A DNA stretch of 61,764 nt, taken from the NCBI GenBank assembly GCA_934728255.1, contig CAKVEC010000011.1, forward strand, positions 1 through 61,764. The letters run 5' to 3'. The translations under genes were made by a program, and so were the position numbers. The DNA is from an uncultured Bacteroidales bacterium (GTDB lineage Bacteria; Bacteroidota; Bacteroidia; Bacteroidales; Paludibacteraceae). Positions 1-8,763 of the stretch are shown here, piece after piece. Positions within the stretch are counted from its first letter, which is position 1. Each line of letters begins with the position of its first letter. The notes beneath the pieces are model-generated. The model worked only from the letters and a program-made list of their open reading frames with translations. It had not been told where the DNA came from and searched no databases.

Positions 1-257
1 TTGGAAACAATCACCCACCCTGCCGAATCAGCCGCATTAACAATATACAAATAAGGTTTTGAATTACGGTTTAACGGTGTGACAGATTGAATTTCCTTTT
101 GGGAAACAGAAACTCTATCTGTAGTATATACCTGCACAGATCCATTAAGCACTGCCAAAGCATCATGCTTAATTTCTTCTATGGTATATTCCTGAGCATA
201 GCAATAACTACAAAAAGAATATACTACACAACAAAGGATAAGTCGTATTTGTTTCAT
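1..257 (-). CDS. C10 (streptopain-type) cysteine peptidase, N-terminal part only
   Basis: The reading frame starts at an ATG at 255-257 and runs off the left edge of the window, so only about 85 residues are visible. They show a signal peptide (MKQIRLILCCVVYSFCSYCYAQ) followed by a region ending in YLYIVNAADSAGWVIVSN. That segment resembles the propeptide/Spi inhibitor-like domain of C10 peptidases, whose typical sequence is an aromatic-rich strand ending in GFVIVSGD. Secreted C10 enzymes are made as inactive precursors, and the catalytic Cys/His domain would lie outside the window. The gene is 12 nt downstream of a lipoprotein gene and is probably the third gene of that operon. The family call rests only on this short N-terminus. 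Confidence 0.6.
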   Translation of the reverse strand, partial: MKQIRLILCCVVYSFCSYCYAQEYTIEEIKHDALAVLNGSVQVYTTDRVSVSQKEIQSVTPLNRNSKPYLYIVNAADSAGWVIVS

Positions 258-269
258 AGTCCTTTATTT

Positions 270-938
270 TTACTGATATACACCCACGACAAACCCCATT
301 CCGTTGCAATAAGAATCCAAATCGTCTTCCTCTATCAATTGATTTAACAGTTGAACTATATCCTCTACTCTAACTTGCTCTTTGTTTCTCTTTTTGAAAC
401 GCGGGGTGGATTTTCTCGTCAGTTTGGCGATTGTTTCCTCTGTGATGTTATATACTTTGCTAAATGGTTCCTCATCAAAACGCATCACTTGAATCGTATC
501 AATATCTACATTGCATAAGTCTTTCCAATCAACATTCAAAAATGTAGTTAATCCGCACAGATTAGTATATGGGTACACCATATAGTATCCGTTTTTTAAA
601 GCAATATATTTGGTCTCAGTTGCCAATTCGCACACGTCATAATACGCCCCCTTCATACCTGCAACTCCATAATTGTCCAACTCCGTAAAATAGGGAGCGT
701 CTATATCTAACTTGGGATAAGTGGGAATAGCGTATTGGGTTGTAGAATAATACCTGCCTGCATCATCTATCATCAAATGTTCTTGGGGGATTACAGAAAC
801 TTTGTGCAAAATAGTGGTATCAGACAATTGAAAAAAGACAATACGTTGGTAATTAGGGGGTAAGCCCCATTCGCAACTGCTGCACACAATGCATAACAGC
901 AATGATAGCCCTGTATATATGATAGAAATGCGTTTCAT
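270..938 (-). CDS. Small lipoprotein of unknown function
   Basis: A 222-residue protein whose N-terminus is a lipoprotein signal peptide (LLLCIVCSSCEWG, lipidated Cys near residue 22). The mature part is rich in Tyr, Asp and Thr and ends in a charged segment (KKRNKEQVRVEDIVQLL) and a short hydrophobic tail. I recognise no domain. It starts 2 nt after the stop of the preceding lipoprotein gene and is followed 12 nt later by the C10 peptidase start, so all three are likely co-transcribed. Both lipoproteins share a loose plan: a lipobox, an early strand naming a 'VP' turn, and a Tyr/Trp-rich middle. They may be distant paralogues. A role in controlling or anchoring the peptidase is conceivable from position only. 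Confidence 0.7.
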   Translation of the reverse strand: MKRISIIYTGLSLLLCIVCSSCEWGLPPNYQRIVFFQLSDTTILHKVSVIPQEHLMIDDAGRYYSTTQYAIPTYPKLDIDAPYFTELDNYGVAGMKGAYYDVCELATETKYIALKNGYYMVYPYTNLCGLTTFLNVDWKDLCNVDIDTIQVMRFDEEPFSKVYNITEETIAKLTRKSTPRFKKRNKEQVRVEDIVQLLNQLIEEDDLDSYCNGMGFVVGVYQ

Positions 939-940
939 AC

Positions 941-1579
941 TTAGTTTTTGAAGAGATCCTTAATCACCATTTTCTTCAATTTGCCTTGCTCAATAACCGT
1001 GTTGAGCTGCTGCTGCGTATATGCCCACACTGAATCCATATGCTTAGTTTGTGTCCGAAATTCTTCCCAAAGTTTTGTATCTATAAGATGCATACCATGT
1101 GTCTCACTATAAGCCTCTTGGTATAATTCTGCAGTTCCCAAATACCCATTCACCTTTGTCATATCAATATCGTATCTTCGTTTGATAGGATTCTTGATAT
1201 ATTGGCATGTATCCAGATACCACGTATTATCCTCACTCCAAGCATAACTGTTTTGAGCAGTCCATGGTTCAAAAATCAGATAGTATGTAGTCTGATAGCG
1301 AGGAAACATATACCATCGCCAATCAATCAGCAGATAGTCGTCCAGCAACTCCCAATAAGGCAATGCTCCATCCCCAAATATATTAGCCTCACCGTAAAAT
1401 CCTGCATGACCTGCATAACCGTTTTCGGGCACTAATACATATTGCTTGTATTCCGGTTTGTCCAATTTAATCACTGTAACATAATTCATATATGGACTTG
1501 TCAACGACTGATGGTTACAACCGATTGTCCCAAACAAACACAGCAGACAAGCAAATATGTTAAAATAATTGCGTTTCAT
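941..1579 (-). CDS. Small lipoprotein of unknown function, first gene of the C10-peptidase operon
   Basis: A 212-residue protein with a lipoprotein signal peptide (FACLLCLFGTIGCNHQ). The mature part is unusually aromatic (for example DYLLIDWRWYMFPRYQTTYY), which suggests a compact beta-rich fold. No known domain is recognised. It is the first gene after SusC on the minus strand, but a 90-bp gap separates it from SusC and its product is far too short and unlike SusD. No clear minus-strand TAnnTTTG promoter is visible in that gap, so read-through from SusC is possible. It is followed at once by a second small lipoprotein gene and the C10 peptidase. Confidence 0.7.
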   Translation of the reverse strand: MKRNYFNIFACLLCLFGTIGCNHQSLTSPYMNYVTVIKLDKPEYKQYVLVPENGYAGHAGFYGEANIFGDGALPYWELLDDYLLIDWRWYMFPRYQTTYYLIFEPWTAQNSYAWSEDNTWYLDTCQYIKNPIKRRYDIDMTKVNGYLGTAELYQEAYSETHGMHLIDTKLWEEFRTQTKHMDSVWAYTQQQLNTVIEQGKLKKMVIKDLFKN

Positions 1580-1669
1580 AGTCTGTTACTTTTGCAGTTG
1601 TTCTACCTATTGTTGTCTATCTTATGGATTAAAATCAGGCAGATAATGTTACGCTGTATTATCAATTTA

Positions 1670-4600
1670 TCAGAATGTGATGCTCAGACCACAGGAGAGT
1701 TGCATAGAGAGGGGGTAGGCATTACCGTTGTTGAGGGTACGCCAGTCTTTCTCGAGGTTGTAGTTACCGCCGTCGAGGGTCTCGGGGTCGAACATCTTGA
1801 CAAGCGAGGTGCCCGTCCAGATATTCTCCGCCGAGAAATAGAGGCGGAGTTTCTCGATATGGGCTTTGCTCATCCATTTGTCGGGGAAAGTATAACCGAT
1901 CTGCAGATTCTTGAGACGGATATATGCCGCATTCTGGAGATAACGCGACTGCGGCTGGTGGTTACGACCGTACTTGCCGCCGCGGTCGAACGAAGGACGG
2001 GGATAGTAGGCATCGGTGTTTGCCTCCATAATACCATGCTGCACAAGGAGCGAGTTCTCATCACGCCAGAAATCGAGGTGCTGTGTCAGGGCTGCCGACC
2101 ATGTATCGTCGGTGTTGGCACCCCAGAAATAGGACGAACCCTGCCAATAGTCGCGCTTCATCACGCCCTGGAAGAAGATACGCAGATCCACACCATACCA
2201 TGCGGCGTTGAGGTCGATACCGAACTGATAACGCGGGGTGTTGTTGCCCAGTATCTTGAGGTCGCCGTGGTTCTGCATCGTGCGCTCGCCGGCGGAGATA
2301 CGCCCGTCGCCGTCGAGGTCGGCATACATAATATCACCGGCACCCCACCCCGAACCGAGAGCGGATTGTCCCTGACGCGCCTCGGAGGGGAAATAGCCGT
2401 TGTGGTTGAAATAGTTCTCGTCCAATTGGTCGAGATGGGCATTCATTTGCTCCTGCGACTGGGCGATACCTACCGTCTCATACCCCCATATATTACCGAG
2501 TTTCTCTCCCGCAAGGTATTGGTCGATAGAACCCGTGGTATTGCTCGGGTAGCGGGTAACCATGGTCTGTGCGTCGGAGAGCAGGAACTTGGCACTGTAG
2601 GTGAAGCCGTTGCGCAGACGGTCCTGCCAAGCGATCTCGAACTCCCAACCATAGGTCTTGAGGTCGGTGTTGTTGGTCTTGGGCGGAGTGTAGCCGAGGA
2701 TAGACGGCAGTTCGACCGAAGCCCCCATCATATCGATGGTGTAGCGGGTGTAGTAGTCGAACGAACCCGTGAGGCGGTTGTCAAGCAACGCCCAGTCGAG
2801 ACCGACGTTCCAGTTGCGCACTTTCTCCCACGTCAGTTCGGTAGTGATAGCGGTGGGGACACCTATTGTGGTGGTCTTCTGCCCGTTCTGTAGCCATGCA
2901 CCGCCGTTGACGGTGGGCGAGAAAGTCAGATAGGTAGGATACCAGCCGTCGGTGTTCTGGTTGCCGAGTTCGCCGTACGAACCACGTATCTTGAGGGTGC
3001 TGACGGTATGCTCGTAGGGTTCCATAAAGGCTTCCTTGGCGATGTTCCAACCGAGTGAAACGGACGGATAGAGGTTCCAGCGCAGTTTGCCGCGGTAGCG
3101 GGACGTACCGTCGTAGCGGAGGTTCGCTTCGAGGAGATAACGCCCGAGGTAGTCATAGTTGAAACGCCCGAAGAAACCCGCCGTACTCCACGAGTTGCGG
3201 CTGCCGTAGGGAGAGAGTTCTTTCTTCTCCCATTGCTGGGTACCCGAGTTCCAGACAAGCCCCGTGGTCAGGTCGATTTCCGGATGGTCGGGCGAGATAA
3301 GCCCGTAGGCGGTAACACCATACTGTTTCTGCCAGAGGTTCTCCGCCTGCGCACCGAGCATAAAGCCGAAGTTGTGCGAGTCGTCCACCGAGAAATTGTA
3401 GGTGCTGCGGAGATTGGCGAGGATATAGTCTTCGCGGTAACGCTGCTCCGAGACGGAGGTGGTGGCGATGTCCTTGCCGACAGGCTGCCCGTAGATGTCG
3501 CAGTTGTAGGTGGCGAGGGAGTAGGACTTGGTGTCCTGCGAGCGCAGACGGTAGTTGAAATCGCCGATGATGAGCCAGTTCTTGACCGGCTCAAAAGTGA
3601 GCGAGAGTTGCTGATAGAGGTTGTCGGTTATCTTGTCGTACTGACCTCCCTGCAGGAAATCACGCCCGGGCCATACATCGGAATAGAGGTTGCCGTTGTT
3701 ATCATAGAGCGGGAGGTTAGGCCAGTTCTGGCGGGCAAGGTTCTCATAGAGACCGTCGTTCATAGCCGACGGCTTGGTGTAGTCCTCGCGGATAAAACGC
3801 GCACTGTAGCCTATCTTGAGCCAGTCGGTTAGGTTGGCATTCAGTTTGCCTGTACCGCTGAAACGCTGTAGGTTCTCTTCGCCAAGGTTGAGCAGACCCT
3901 CCTGCTTCATATAGTTGAGCGACACATAGTAGTTCACTTTCTCGTTGCCGCCGTTGGCAGAGAGGTTGTGCTCTTGTGAGAAATTGTAGTCCTTGAAGAA
4001 TATGTCATACCAGTCGTTGTTGGCATTGGCGGTGTAGAACGGGTTTTGCCACTGCGTTCCGCTCTCGGGGAGTGGCAGAACGGTGGTTATCTTGCCCTGC
4101 TGGTAGTCCAATATACGCTGGATGGTCTCGTCGGTGAACTCGATGGCGTTCATATCGTTGGCGGTGTTACGCGCCGCCTCGTTGTAGTACTGGGCAAAGG
4201 TGTAGGAGTCCATCTGGTGCATCTTGACGATAGGCGTACCCCAGCGGAAGTTGTTATTGTAGTTGATCTGTGTCTTGCCCGCCTTACCGTTTTTGGTAGT
4301 AACGAGGATGACACCGAAGGGCGCACGCGAACCGTAGATAGACGAAGCCGCAGCATCCTTCAAAACGGAGATATTCTCAATATCCTGCGGGTTGATCGAG
4401 TTGAGGTCGCCCTCCATACCGTCGATCAGCACCAGCGGGCTGCCGCTCGACCCCTCGCCGATAGTGGCTGTACCACGGATATTGATCTTGGCGGTTTTCT
4501 CCATACTACCCGTGTTGTTGGTAATCTGCAGACCGGGGATAACACCCTGCAACGCCTGTGCAGCATTCACCACAGGACGCGACTCAATAGCCTCAGCCGA

Positions 4601-4957
4601 AGCAACACCGACCGCACCCGTCAGGTTCACTTTCTTCTGCGTACCATAGCCGACCACCACGACCTCATCGAGGTTCTGCGTGTCCTCCTTGAGGGTTACT
4701 TTGACGGTCGTCTTGCCTTGCAGGGGGATTTCCTGCGAGGTATAGCCGAGGTAACTGACCACAAGTGTGGCGTTCTTGGCGGCATCGATGGTGAAGTTAC
4801 CGTCGAAATCGGTGATCGTACCCGTAGTGGTACCTTTGACCTGTACTGCCGCACCGATAATCGGTTCGCCTTGCGGGTCAACGACCGTACCGTTCACCTG
4901 CGCGAACATCACTACGGACGCGCATAAGCATAGGATTGTTGTAAAAAGATGCTTCAT
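1670..4957 (-). CDS. susC-like: SusC/RagA-family TonB-linked outer-membrane receptor
   Basis: This protein imports oligosaccharides across the outer membrane using TonB energy. It has a signal peptide (MKHLFTTILCLCASVVMFAQ), a carboxypeptidase-regulatory-like domain at about residues 20-105 (VNGTVVDPQGEPIIGAAV), the conserved box DEVVVVGYGTQKKVNLTGAV, a plug domain with VLKDAAASSIYGSRAPFGVI, and a long beta-barrel ending in a C-terminal aromatic strand (LSCGLSITF). At about 1095 residues it is full length. I chose the ATG at 4955-4957; the frame is open slightly further upstream only through a TTG. Oddly, no SusD gene follows, although SusC is normally encoded just before its SusD lid. The neighbours indicate a galactan/arabinogalactan-type glycan as cargo (inference). 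Confidence 0.95.
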   Translation of the reverse strand: MKHLFTTILCLCASVVMFAQVNGTVVDPQGEPIIGAAVQVKGTTTGTITDFDGNFTIDAAKNATLVVSYLGYTSQEIPLQGKTTVKVTLKEDTQNLDEVVVVGYGTQKKVNLTGAVGVASAEAIESRPVVNAAQALQGVIPGLQITNNTGSMEKTAKINIRGTATIGEGSSGSPLVLIDGMEGDLNSINPQDIENISVLKDAAASSIYGSRAPFGVILVTTKNGKAGKTQINYNNNFRWGTPIVKMHQMDSYTFAQYYNEAARNTANDMNAIEFTDETIQRILDYQQGKITTVLPLPESGTQWQNPFYTANANNDWYDIFFKDYNFSQEHNLSANGGNEKVNYYVSLNYMKQEGLLNLGEENLQRFSGTGKLNANLTDWLKIGYSARFIREDYTKPSAMNDGLYENLARQNWPNLPLYDNNGNLYSDVWPGRDFLQGGQYDKITDNLYQQLSLTFEPVKNWLIIGDFNYRLRSQDTKSYSLATYNCDIYGQPVGKDIATTSVSEQRYREDYILANLRSTYNFSVDDSHNFGFMLGAQAENLWQKQYGVTAYGLISPDHPEIDLTTGLVWNSGTQQWEKKELSPYGSRNSWSTAGFFGRFNYDYLGRYLLEANLRYDGTSRYRGKLRWNLYPSVSLGWNIAKEAFMEPYEHTVSTLKIRGSYGELGNQNTDGWYPTYLTFSPTVNGGAWLQNGQKTTTIGVPTAITTELTWEKVRNWNVGLDWALLDNRLTGSFDYYTRYTIDMMGASVELPSILGYTPPKTNNTDLKTYGWEFEIAWQDRLRNGFTYSAKFLLSDAQTMVTRYPSNTTGSIDQYLAGEKLGNIWGYETVGIAQSQEQMNAHLDQLDENYFNHNGYFPSEARQGQSALGSGWGAGDIMYADLDGDGRISAGERTMQNHGDLKILGNNTPRYQFGIDLNAAWYGVDLRIFFQGVMKRDYWQGSSYFWGANTDDTWSAALTQHLDFWRDENSLLVQHGIMEANTDAYYPRPSFDRGGKYGRNHQPQSRYLQNAAYIRLKNLQIGYTFPDKWMSKAHIEKLRLYFSAENIWTGTSLVKMFDPETLDGGNYNLEKDWRTLNNGNAYPLSMQLSCGLSITF

Positions 4958-5013
4958 ATTTTCCAAAACGTTAATTATCGTGTAATTAATCGTTAATTAT
5001 TTTGCCCTAATTT

Positions 5014-5046
5014 GTTATAGGATCGTTATAGGTTGGTTATAGGATA
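5014..5046. repeat. 11-bp tandem repeat, 3 units (GTTATAGGATC type)
   Basis: Three adjacent 11-nt units, GTTATAGGATC, GTTATAGGTTG and GTTATAGGATA, lie in the gap upstream of the SusC start. This is one of eleven loci in the window that share the unit length of 11 but not the unit sequence. Confidence 0.85.
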
Positions 5047-5062
5047 GATATGTTAAAAAGGC

Positions 5063-5095
5063 TATCCACCCGTCATCCACCTGACATCCACCTGA
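5063..5095. repeat. 11-bp tandem repeat, 3 units (CATCCACCTGA type)
   Basis: Three 11-nt units, TATCCACCCGT, CATCCACCTGA and CATCCACCTGA, lie just downstream of the GH43 gene. A closely similar array occurs upstream of trmO at 54631-54663. Confidence 0.85.
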
Positions 5096-5100
5096 CTTTT

Positions 5101-5121
5101 CATTATGCATTGTGCATTATT
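5101..5121. repeat. 7-bp tandem repeat overlapping the GH43 stop codon
   Basis: Three 7-nt units, CATTATG, CATTGTG and CATTATT. On the minus strand the array reads AATAATGCACAATGCATAATG, and its TAA is the stop codon of the GH43 gene. The same heptamer family recurs at the GH16 stop and inside glgA and trmO. Confidence 0.85.
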
Positions 5122-6253
5122 CCTGTCTGTTGTCCTGCCACTCGAGGTAAGGGGTGCCGGTTGCGTCGAAACGGATCGGCAGCCAGATATAGGTGCTATG
5201 GGTGTGCTGCTCGGGTTTCCAGCGGTCTGCCATAAAGATAAACCGCTCGCCGTCCTTTTTGTCCGCCACAGGCAGAATAAAAGTACTCTGGCTATGGTAG
5301 GTCAGTTCGGCATCCGCACCGCGGCACGGGTTGCCCAGCATTGTCCACTCGCCCATAACGGAGTCTGCCACCAACAATCGTGCCGCATTGGGTGCCCAGC
5401 CCGTGCAACCCGAGGTGATCATATAGTACTTTCCGTTGTGGCGGAACAGCGCGGGGGCTTCGTTGTGTCCGGCGGGAGCCACACGGATATAACGCCCTGT
5501 GTAATCGGTATAGTCATCGGTAAGGCAAGCGATTTGCAGGGTCAGGTTCTCTTCCGAGGAATAGATATGGTAGGCGCGTCCGTCGGTATCGACATAGAGC
5601 GTCATATCGCGCGACATCTGTCCCGAGCGGAGGTCACGATAGGTAAACATTCCGTCTTTTACCGCTGCCACCCACTGCTCCGACCATGGTTGCAGGTCGG
5701 ACGCAGTGCGTAGCCACTCCTCCGAATCAAGAATAAGGTTCAGGTTTTCAGGCAATAGGTTGGCATTCGGTCGGAGTGAACGGATAAAAGTATAGGGTCC
5801 TGTGGGGGTGTCGCTCACGGCAATGCCCGTGCGGGCGGCATTGTAGCCCTGCCCGCGCAGTTCCAGATGGAAAAACATAACAAACTTGCCGGTCTTGGCA
5901 TTGTAGATCACTTTCGGGCGCTCCAGGATACAGCCCGAGACAATGTCGGACTGATCGTCATCGGACACGGCAAGGGCGATACCCTCGTTGTGCCACGTAT
6001 GGAGGTCGCGCGAAGAATAGCAACTCACGCCCTGCAAGGCAAGGCTGTTGGAGTCATTTTTGGCTTCACCGAACCAGTAATACATGTCGTTGTAGGTAAG
6101 GATACCTCCGCCATGCGCATTGATAATCTCGCCGGCATCGTCGTACCATAGTTCACCGTTGCGCACAGGGGTCTTCTCCTCCGTGCAGGCGGTCAGGGCG
6201 GCTATGATTGCCGCCGAAAGCAGGACTTTGAATGTTCCGTATAATTTATTCAT
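5117..6253 (-). CDS. Glycoside hydrolase family 43 lipoprotein
   Basis: A 378-residue enzyme with a lipoprotein signal peptide (LLSAAIIAALTACTEE), so it is probably anchored in a membrane. The sequence AHGGGILTYNDMYYWFGEAK near residue 50, followed by CYSSRDLHTWHNEG and ILERPKVIYNAKTGKFVMFF, matches the five-bladed propeller of GH43. It looks closest to the subfamilies that include exo-beta-1,3-galactanases and related enzymes (subfamily 24/34-like, from memory). Its place between SusC and other glycosidases suggests it trims galactan backbones or side chains. The subfamily, and therefore the linkage cleaved, is uncertain. The stop codon lies inside a heptamer repeat. Confidence 0.88.
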   Translation of the reverse strand: MNKLYGTFKVLLSAAIIAALTACTEEKTPVRNGELWYDDAGEIINAHGGGILTYNDMYYWFGEAKNDSNSLALQGVSCYSSRDLHTWHNEGIALAVSDDDQSDIVSGCILERPKVIYNAKTGKFVMFFHLELRGQGYNAARTGIAVSDTPTGPYTFIRSLRPNANLLPENLNLILDSEEWLRTASDLQPWSEQWVAAVKDGMFTYRDLRSGQMSRDMTLYVDTDGRAYHIYSSEENLTLQIACLTDDYTDYTGRYIRVAPAGHNEAPALFRHNGKYYMITSGCTGWAPNAARLLVADSVMGEWTMLGNPCRGADAELTYHSQSTFILPVADKKDGERFIFMADRWKPEQHTHSTYIWLPIRFDATGTPYLEWQDNRQE

Positions 6254-6271
6254 AGTGTGTTTGTAGGATCT

Positions 6272-6316
6272 TTAAGGACATTAAGGTCGTTAAAGTCCTT
6301 CAGGTCGTTAATAATC
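6272..6316. repeat. 9-bp tandem repeat, 5 units (TTAAGGTCG type)
   Basis: Five adjacent 9-nt units: TTAAGGACA, TTAAGGTCG, TTAAAGTCC, TTCAGGTCG and TTAATAATC. They lie directly upstream of the GH43 start, in its putative leader. The rest of the gap to 6532 is AT-rich and otherwise holds only the hairpin at 6464-6489. Confidence 0.75.
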
Positions 6317-6463
6317 TTTAGCGGGTCTGTCGGTAAAAAAAATGAAATCAAAAAACAACACAATCGGATTTGTACCCCTAAAAAAACGACATCTACCAAC
6401 TAACTAATTACTAATCAACTAAATTTTTATACTAACCAATCAAAAACTTTTCTCTTTTTGATA

Positions 6464-6489
6464 CTCGGAGGCGAACCAACGCCTCCGAG
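6464..6489 (-). terminator. Hairpin terminator of the beta-helix protein gene
   Basis: A perfect 10-bp stem (CTCGGAGGCG / CGCCTCCGAG) with a 6-nt loop lies 43 nt after the stop at 6533. In the minus direction it is followed by a T-rich stretch. It likely separates the beta-helix gene from GH43. Confidence 0.7.
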
Positions 6490-6532
6490 CAAATATGGGT
6501 TACACTATTGTGTATTTGGCTAAAACTATTGT

Positions 6533-8686
6533 TTAGCGGACTACAGCACCGGTAGCCGTGTACATCACGCCGTCGCGAACGATATAGAGTGCGCCGTTGT
6601 ACATCACCTTAACGGGAGCGGTGGCATTGCTAATCACCTCATCGATAGCCTGTTCTGGGTTAGGATCCTCACCTCCTTGGATTTTTACACCATTGATAAC
6701 GACCTCTGCGTTCTTTGCGCTCTCAGGCAGGTAGAAATAGAGTTTGCCCTCGGCATCGGTATAAACATCCTTGATGCCATAGTCTTCCCCCAACTTCATA
6801 TCACCGATAGTCCCCTCAGTAACCAATGTAGCAGGCTGCTCGGGTAAAGTATAAGTGAACAACACAACCGACTCATTGCCGTTGGTAGCATCTACAACGA
6901 CACCATTCATTTCACCTTTTTCACCTTTAGCGATAACAGAACCACCCAGGATAACAACGGATACAGAATTGCGATGGGTTTTGCTCTTACCGATAGAACG
7001 GTTGTCATTGTAGTAGCCGGATTGAGCCTCTACAATACCACCGTTAATGGTGATAGTAGCATCGCCGGTACTGCAATAAGATGCACCGATAGCCGACGAG
7101 TAAGCATCGCCTGTAGCATAAATTTGCCCGCCATTGATGGTGATATTGCCCAGACGACCTGCGTTGCTGGCACCGATTGCTGCCGATTCACTACCACTGC
7201 GCGCATAGATCACGCCGCCGTTGATCGTGATGTTTCCGCCGGCTGCGCTTTCCTTGGTCGTACCGATAGCCGCTGAACGACCGGAACCCTTGCAATCCAA
7301 CGTATCTGCAACCGTACCGTTGATAATCAGTTCACCGGCAGCCTCAATACCGCAACCATTCTTGCCTTTGAATATGTTTGCACCTTTCAAAGTCATTGCA
7401 ACCACCGAGTTTGCACCGATGTTCATTGCGCTACCGTTGTTGTCAAGTTCAACAGTTACATTCTCTGCCGTAACAAATATGGTGTCCGTGAGATCTGCGT
7501 TTACCATAACGGGGAATCCACAGGTAGTACCGTCACCCTTCAGCAAATAGTTGCCTGCAGCAGCAATATGGATGGTCTCCATAACCGTGTTGTTTACAAA
7601 GATAGTGGTTGCATCGCCCGGCTGATCGGGTTGGTCGGGTTTATCGGGATTTTCACCATCGTTGAGAACCACCTCTACATCGTCTGCCTGTTTGGGCAGC
7701 CAGAAATAGACATAGCCATAGTTATCTGTGTAAACGTCTTTGAGCAGATAGTCTTTGCCGAGAACAATCTCACCGATATGACCTTTGGTGATAGCGGTAG
7801 CCTCGGTAACGCCCTCCAACTGTGCACGGAACAATACCACGCTGTCGCCCTTCTGGTTGGTAGCGGGGATAGGACGTGCGGTATAAACGGCACCCGATTT
7901 ATTGACTGCATTGAGCGAACCACCTGCAACAACCAGATGGATAGTGCAGTTCTCGCTTTGTGCCACACCGATAGGCAGGGTGCTGGACGAACTATTGGTT
8001 TTAGCAATGACCGTACCGCCATTGATAGCGATAGTCGCCTCGCCCGAGCATTTGTCCCATTGCGAATAACCGGTACCGATACCGGCAGCACCGCTGGCAC
8101 CCGTAGCGGTAACAAAACCGCCGTTGATGGTAACATTCGGCATTACGCAACCCGGAGCCGCACCGATACCCGGAGCCTCCCAGTCGCCCTTAGCCTCGAT
8201 AATACCACTATTGATCGTGATATTACCCGAAACCAACTCTTTGTTTTTCGGACGCGGGCTGACACCGATACCGGCAGCCCAACCGTGTGACAGGCAGTGG
8301 AGTTCGGCACCCGTCTCACCATTGAGAGTTACATTACCAATCGCCTCCAGACCGCACCCCGGATCGGCTTTACTCTTAAGCGTATCTACGCCCTGGAAAT
8401 TGATGGTGGCATTGGTACCCTTGCGAACGGAAAGGGCACTGATACCCGAGTCTTTTCCGCCCGTAACCTGTATATTTACACCGTTGAGGATCAGCGTTAC
8501 CTCGCCGAGGTTCTCCTCTACGATAACAGGCATCGTGCAACGTGTACCGTCGCCTTGGAGGGTATAAGTCCCCGCAGCGGAGATCTTGATAGTGTCTGCC
8601 ACCTCGCTATTGACAGCGATGGTCTCGGCTTGCATCATACCGCACGAGAGAGCGGCTGCAGCCATACAGAAGAATAACTTTTTCAT
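6533..8686 (-). CDS. Secreted right-handed beta-helix, carbohydrate-binding-domain protein
   Basis: A 717-residue protein with an Sec signal peptide (MKKLFFCMAAAALSCGMMQA). It has two large homologous halves, at about residues 25-330 and 355-660. Each opens with a GTYTL/GNYLLKGDGT element and continues as repeats of the form ITINGGxIxAxG...AAIG, typical of the Cthe_2159-like carbohydrate-binding beta-helix proteins. Each half closes with a KDVYTD...YFYLP module. The C-terminus (YNGALYIVRDGVMYTATGAVVR) resembles the short tails found on secreted Bacteroidales proteins. It probably binds the glycan at the cell surface; no catalytic residues were identified. It sits between the Ig-like lipoprotein and GH43. 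Confidence 0.8.
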   Translation of the reverse strand: MKKLFFCMAAAALSCGMMQAETIAVNSEVADTIKISAAGTYTLQGDGTRCTMPVIVEENLGEVTLILNGVNIQVTGGKDSGISALSVRKGTNATINFQGVDTLKSKADPGCGLEAIGNVTLNGETGAELHCLSHGWAAGIGVSPRPKNKELVSGNITINSGIIEAKGDWEAPGIGAAPGCVMPNVTINGGFVTATGASGAAGIGTGYSQWDKCSGEATIAINGGTVIAKTNSSSSTLPIGVAQSENCTIHLVVAGGSLNAVNKSGAVYTARPIPATNQKGDSVVLFRAQLEGVTEATAITKGHIGEIVLGKDYLLKDVYTDNYGYVYFWLPKQADDVEVVLNDGENPDKPDQPDQPGDATTIFVNNTVMETIHIAAAGNYLLKGDGTTCGFPVMVNADLTDTIFVTAENVTVELDNNGSAMNIGANSVVAMTLKGANIFKGKNGCGIEAAGELIINGTVADTLDCKGSGRSAAIGTTKESAAGGNITINGGVIYARSGSESAAIGASNAGRLGNITINGGQIYATGDAYSSAIGASYCSTGDATITINGGIVEAQSGYYNDNRSIGKSKTHRNSVSVVILGGSVIAKGEKGEMNGVVVDATNGNESVVLFTYTLPEQPATLVTEGTIGDMKLGEDYGIKDVYTDAEGKLYFYLPESAKNAEVVINGVKIQGGEDPNPEQAIDEVISNATAPVKVMYNGALYIVRDGVMYTATGAVVR

Positions 8687-8721
8687 GTGTTTTATGGTTT
8701 AATGTTGTGTTTTCTTGGTTT

Positions 8722-8758
8722 AATTATCCGTTGGCGGCAAATCCGCCAACGGATAATT
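8722..8758. other. Long perfect intercistronic hairpin
   Basis: A perfect 16-bp stem (AATTATCCGTTGGCGG and its complement) with a 5-nt loop (CAAAT) lies 6 nt after the stop of the Ig-like lipoprotein gene and before the beta-helix gene. There is no T-run in the direction of transcription. It may act as an mRNA-stabilising or partial-termination element between co-transcribed genes. Confidence 0.6.
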
Positions 8759-8763
8759 GGATA

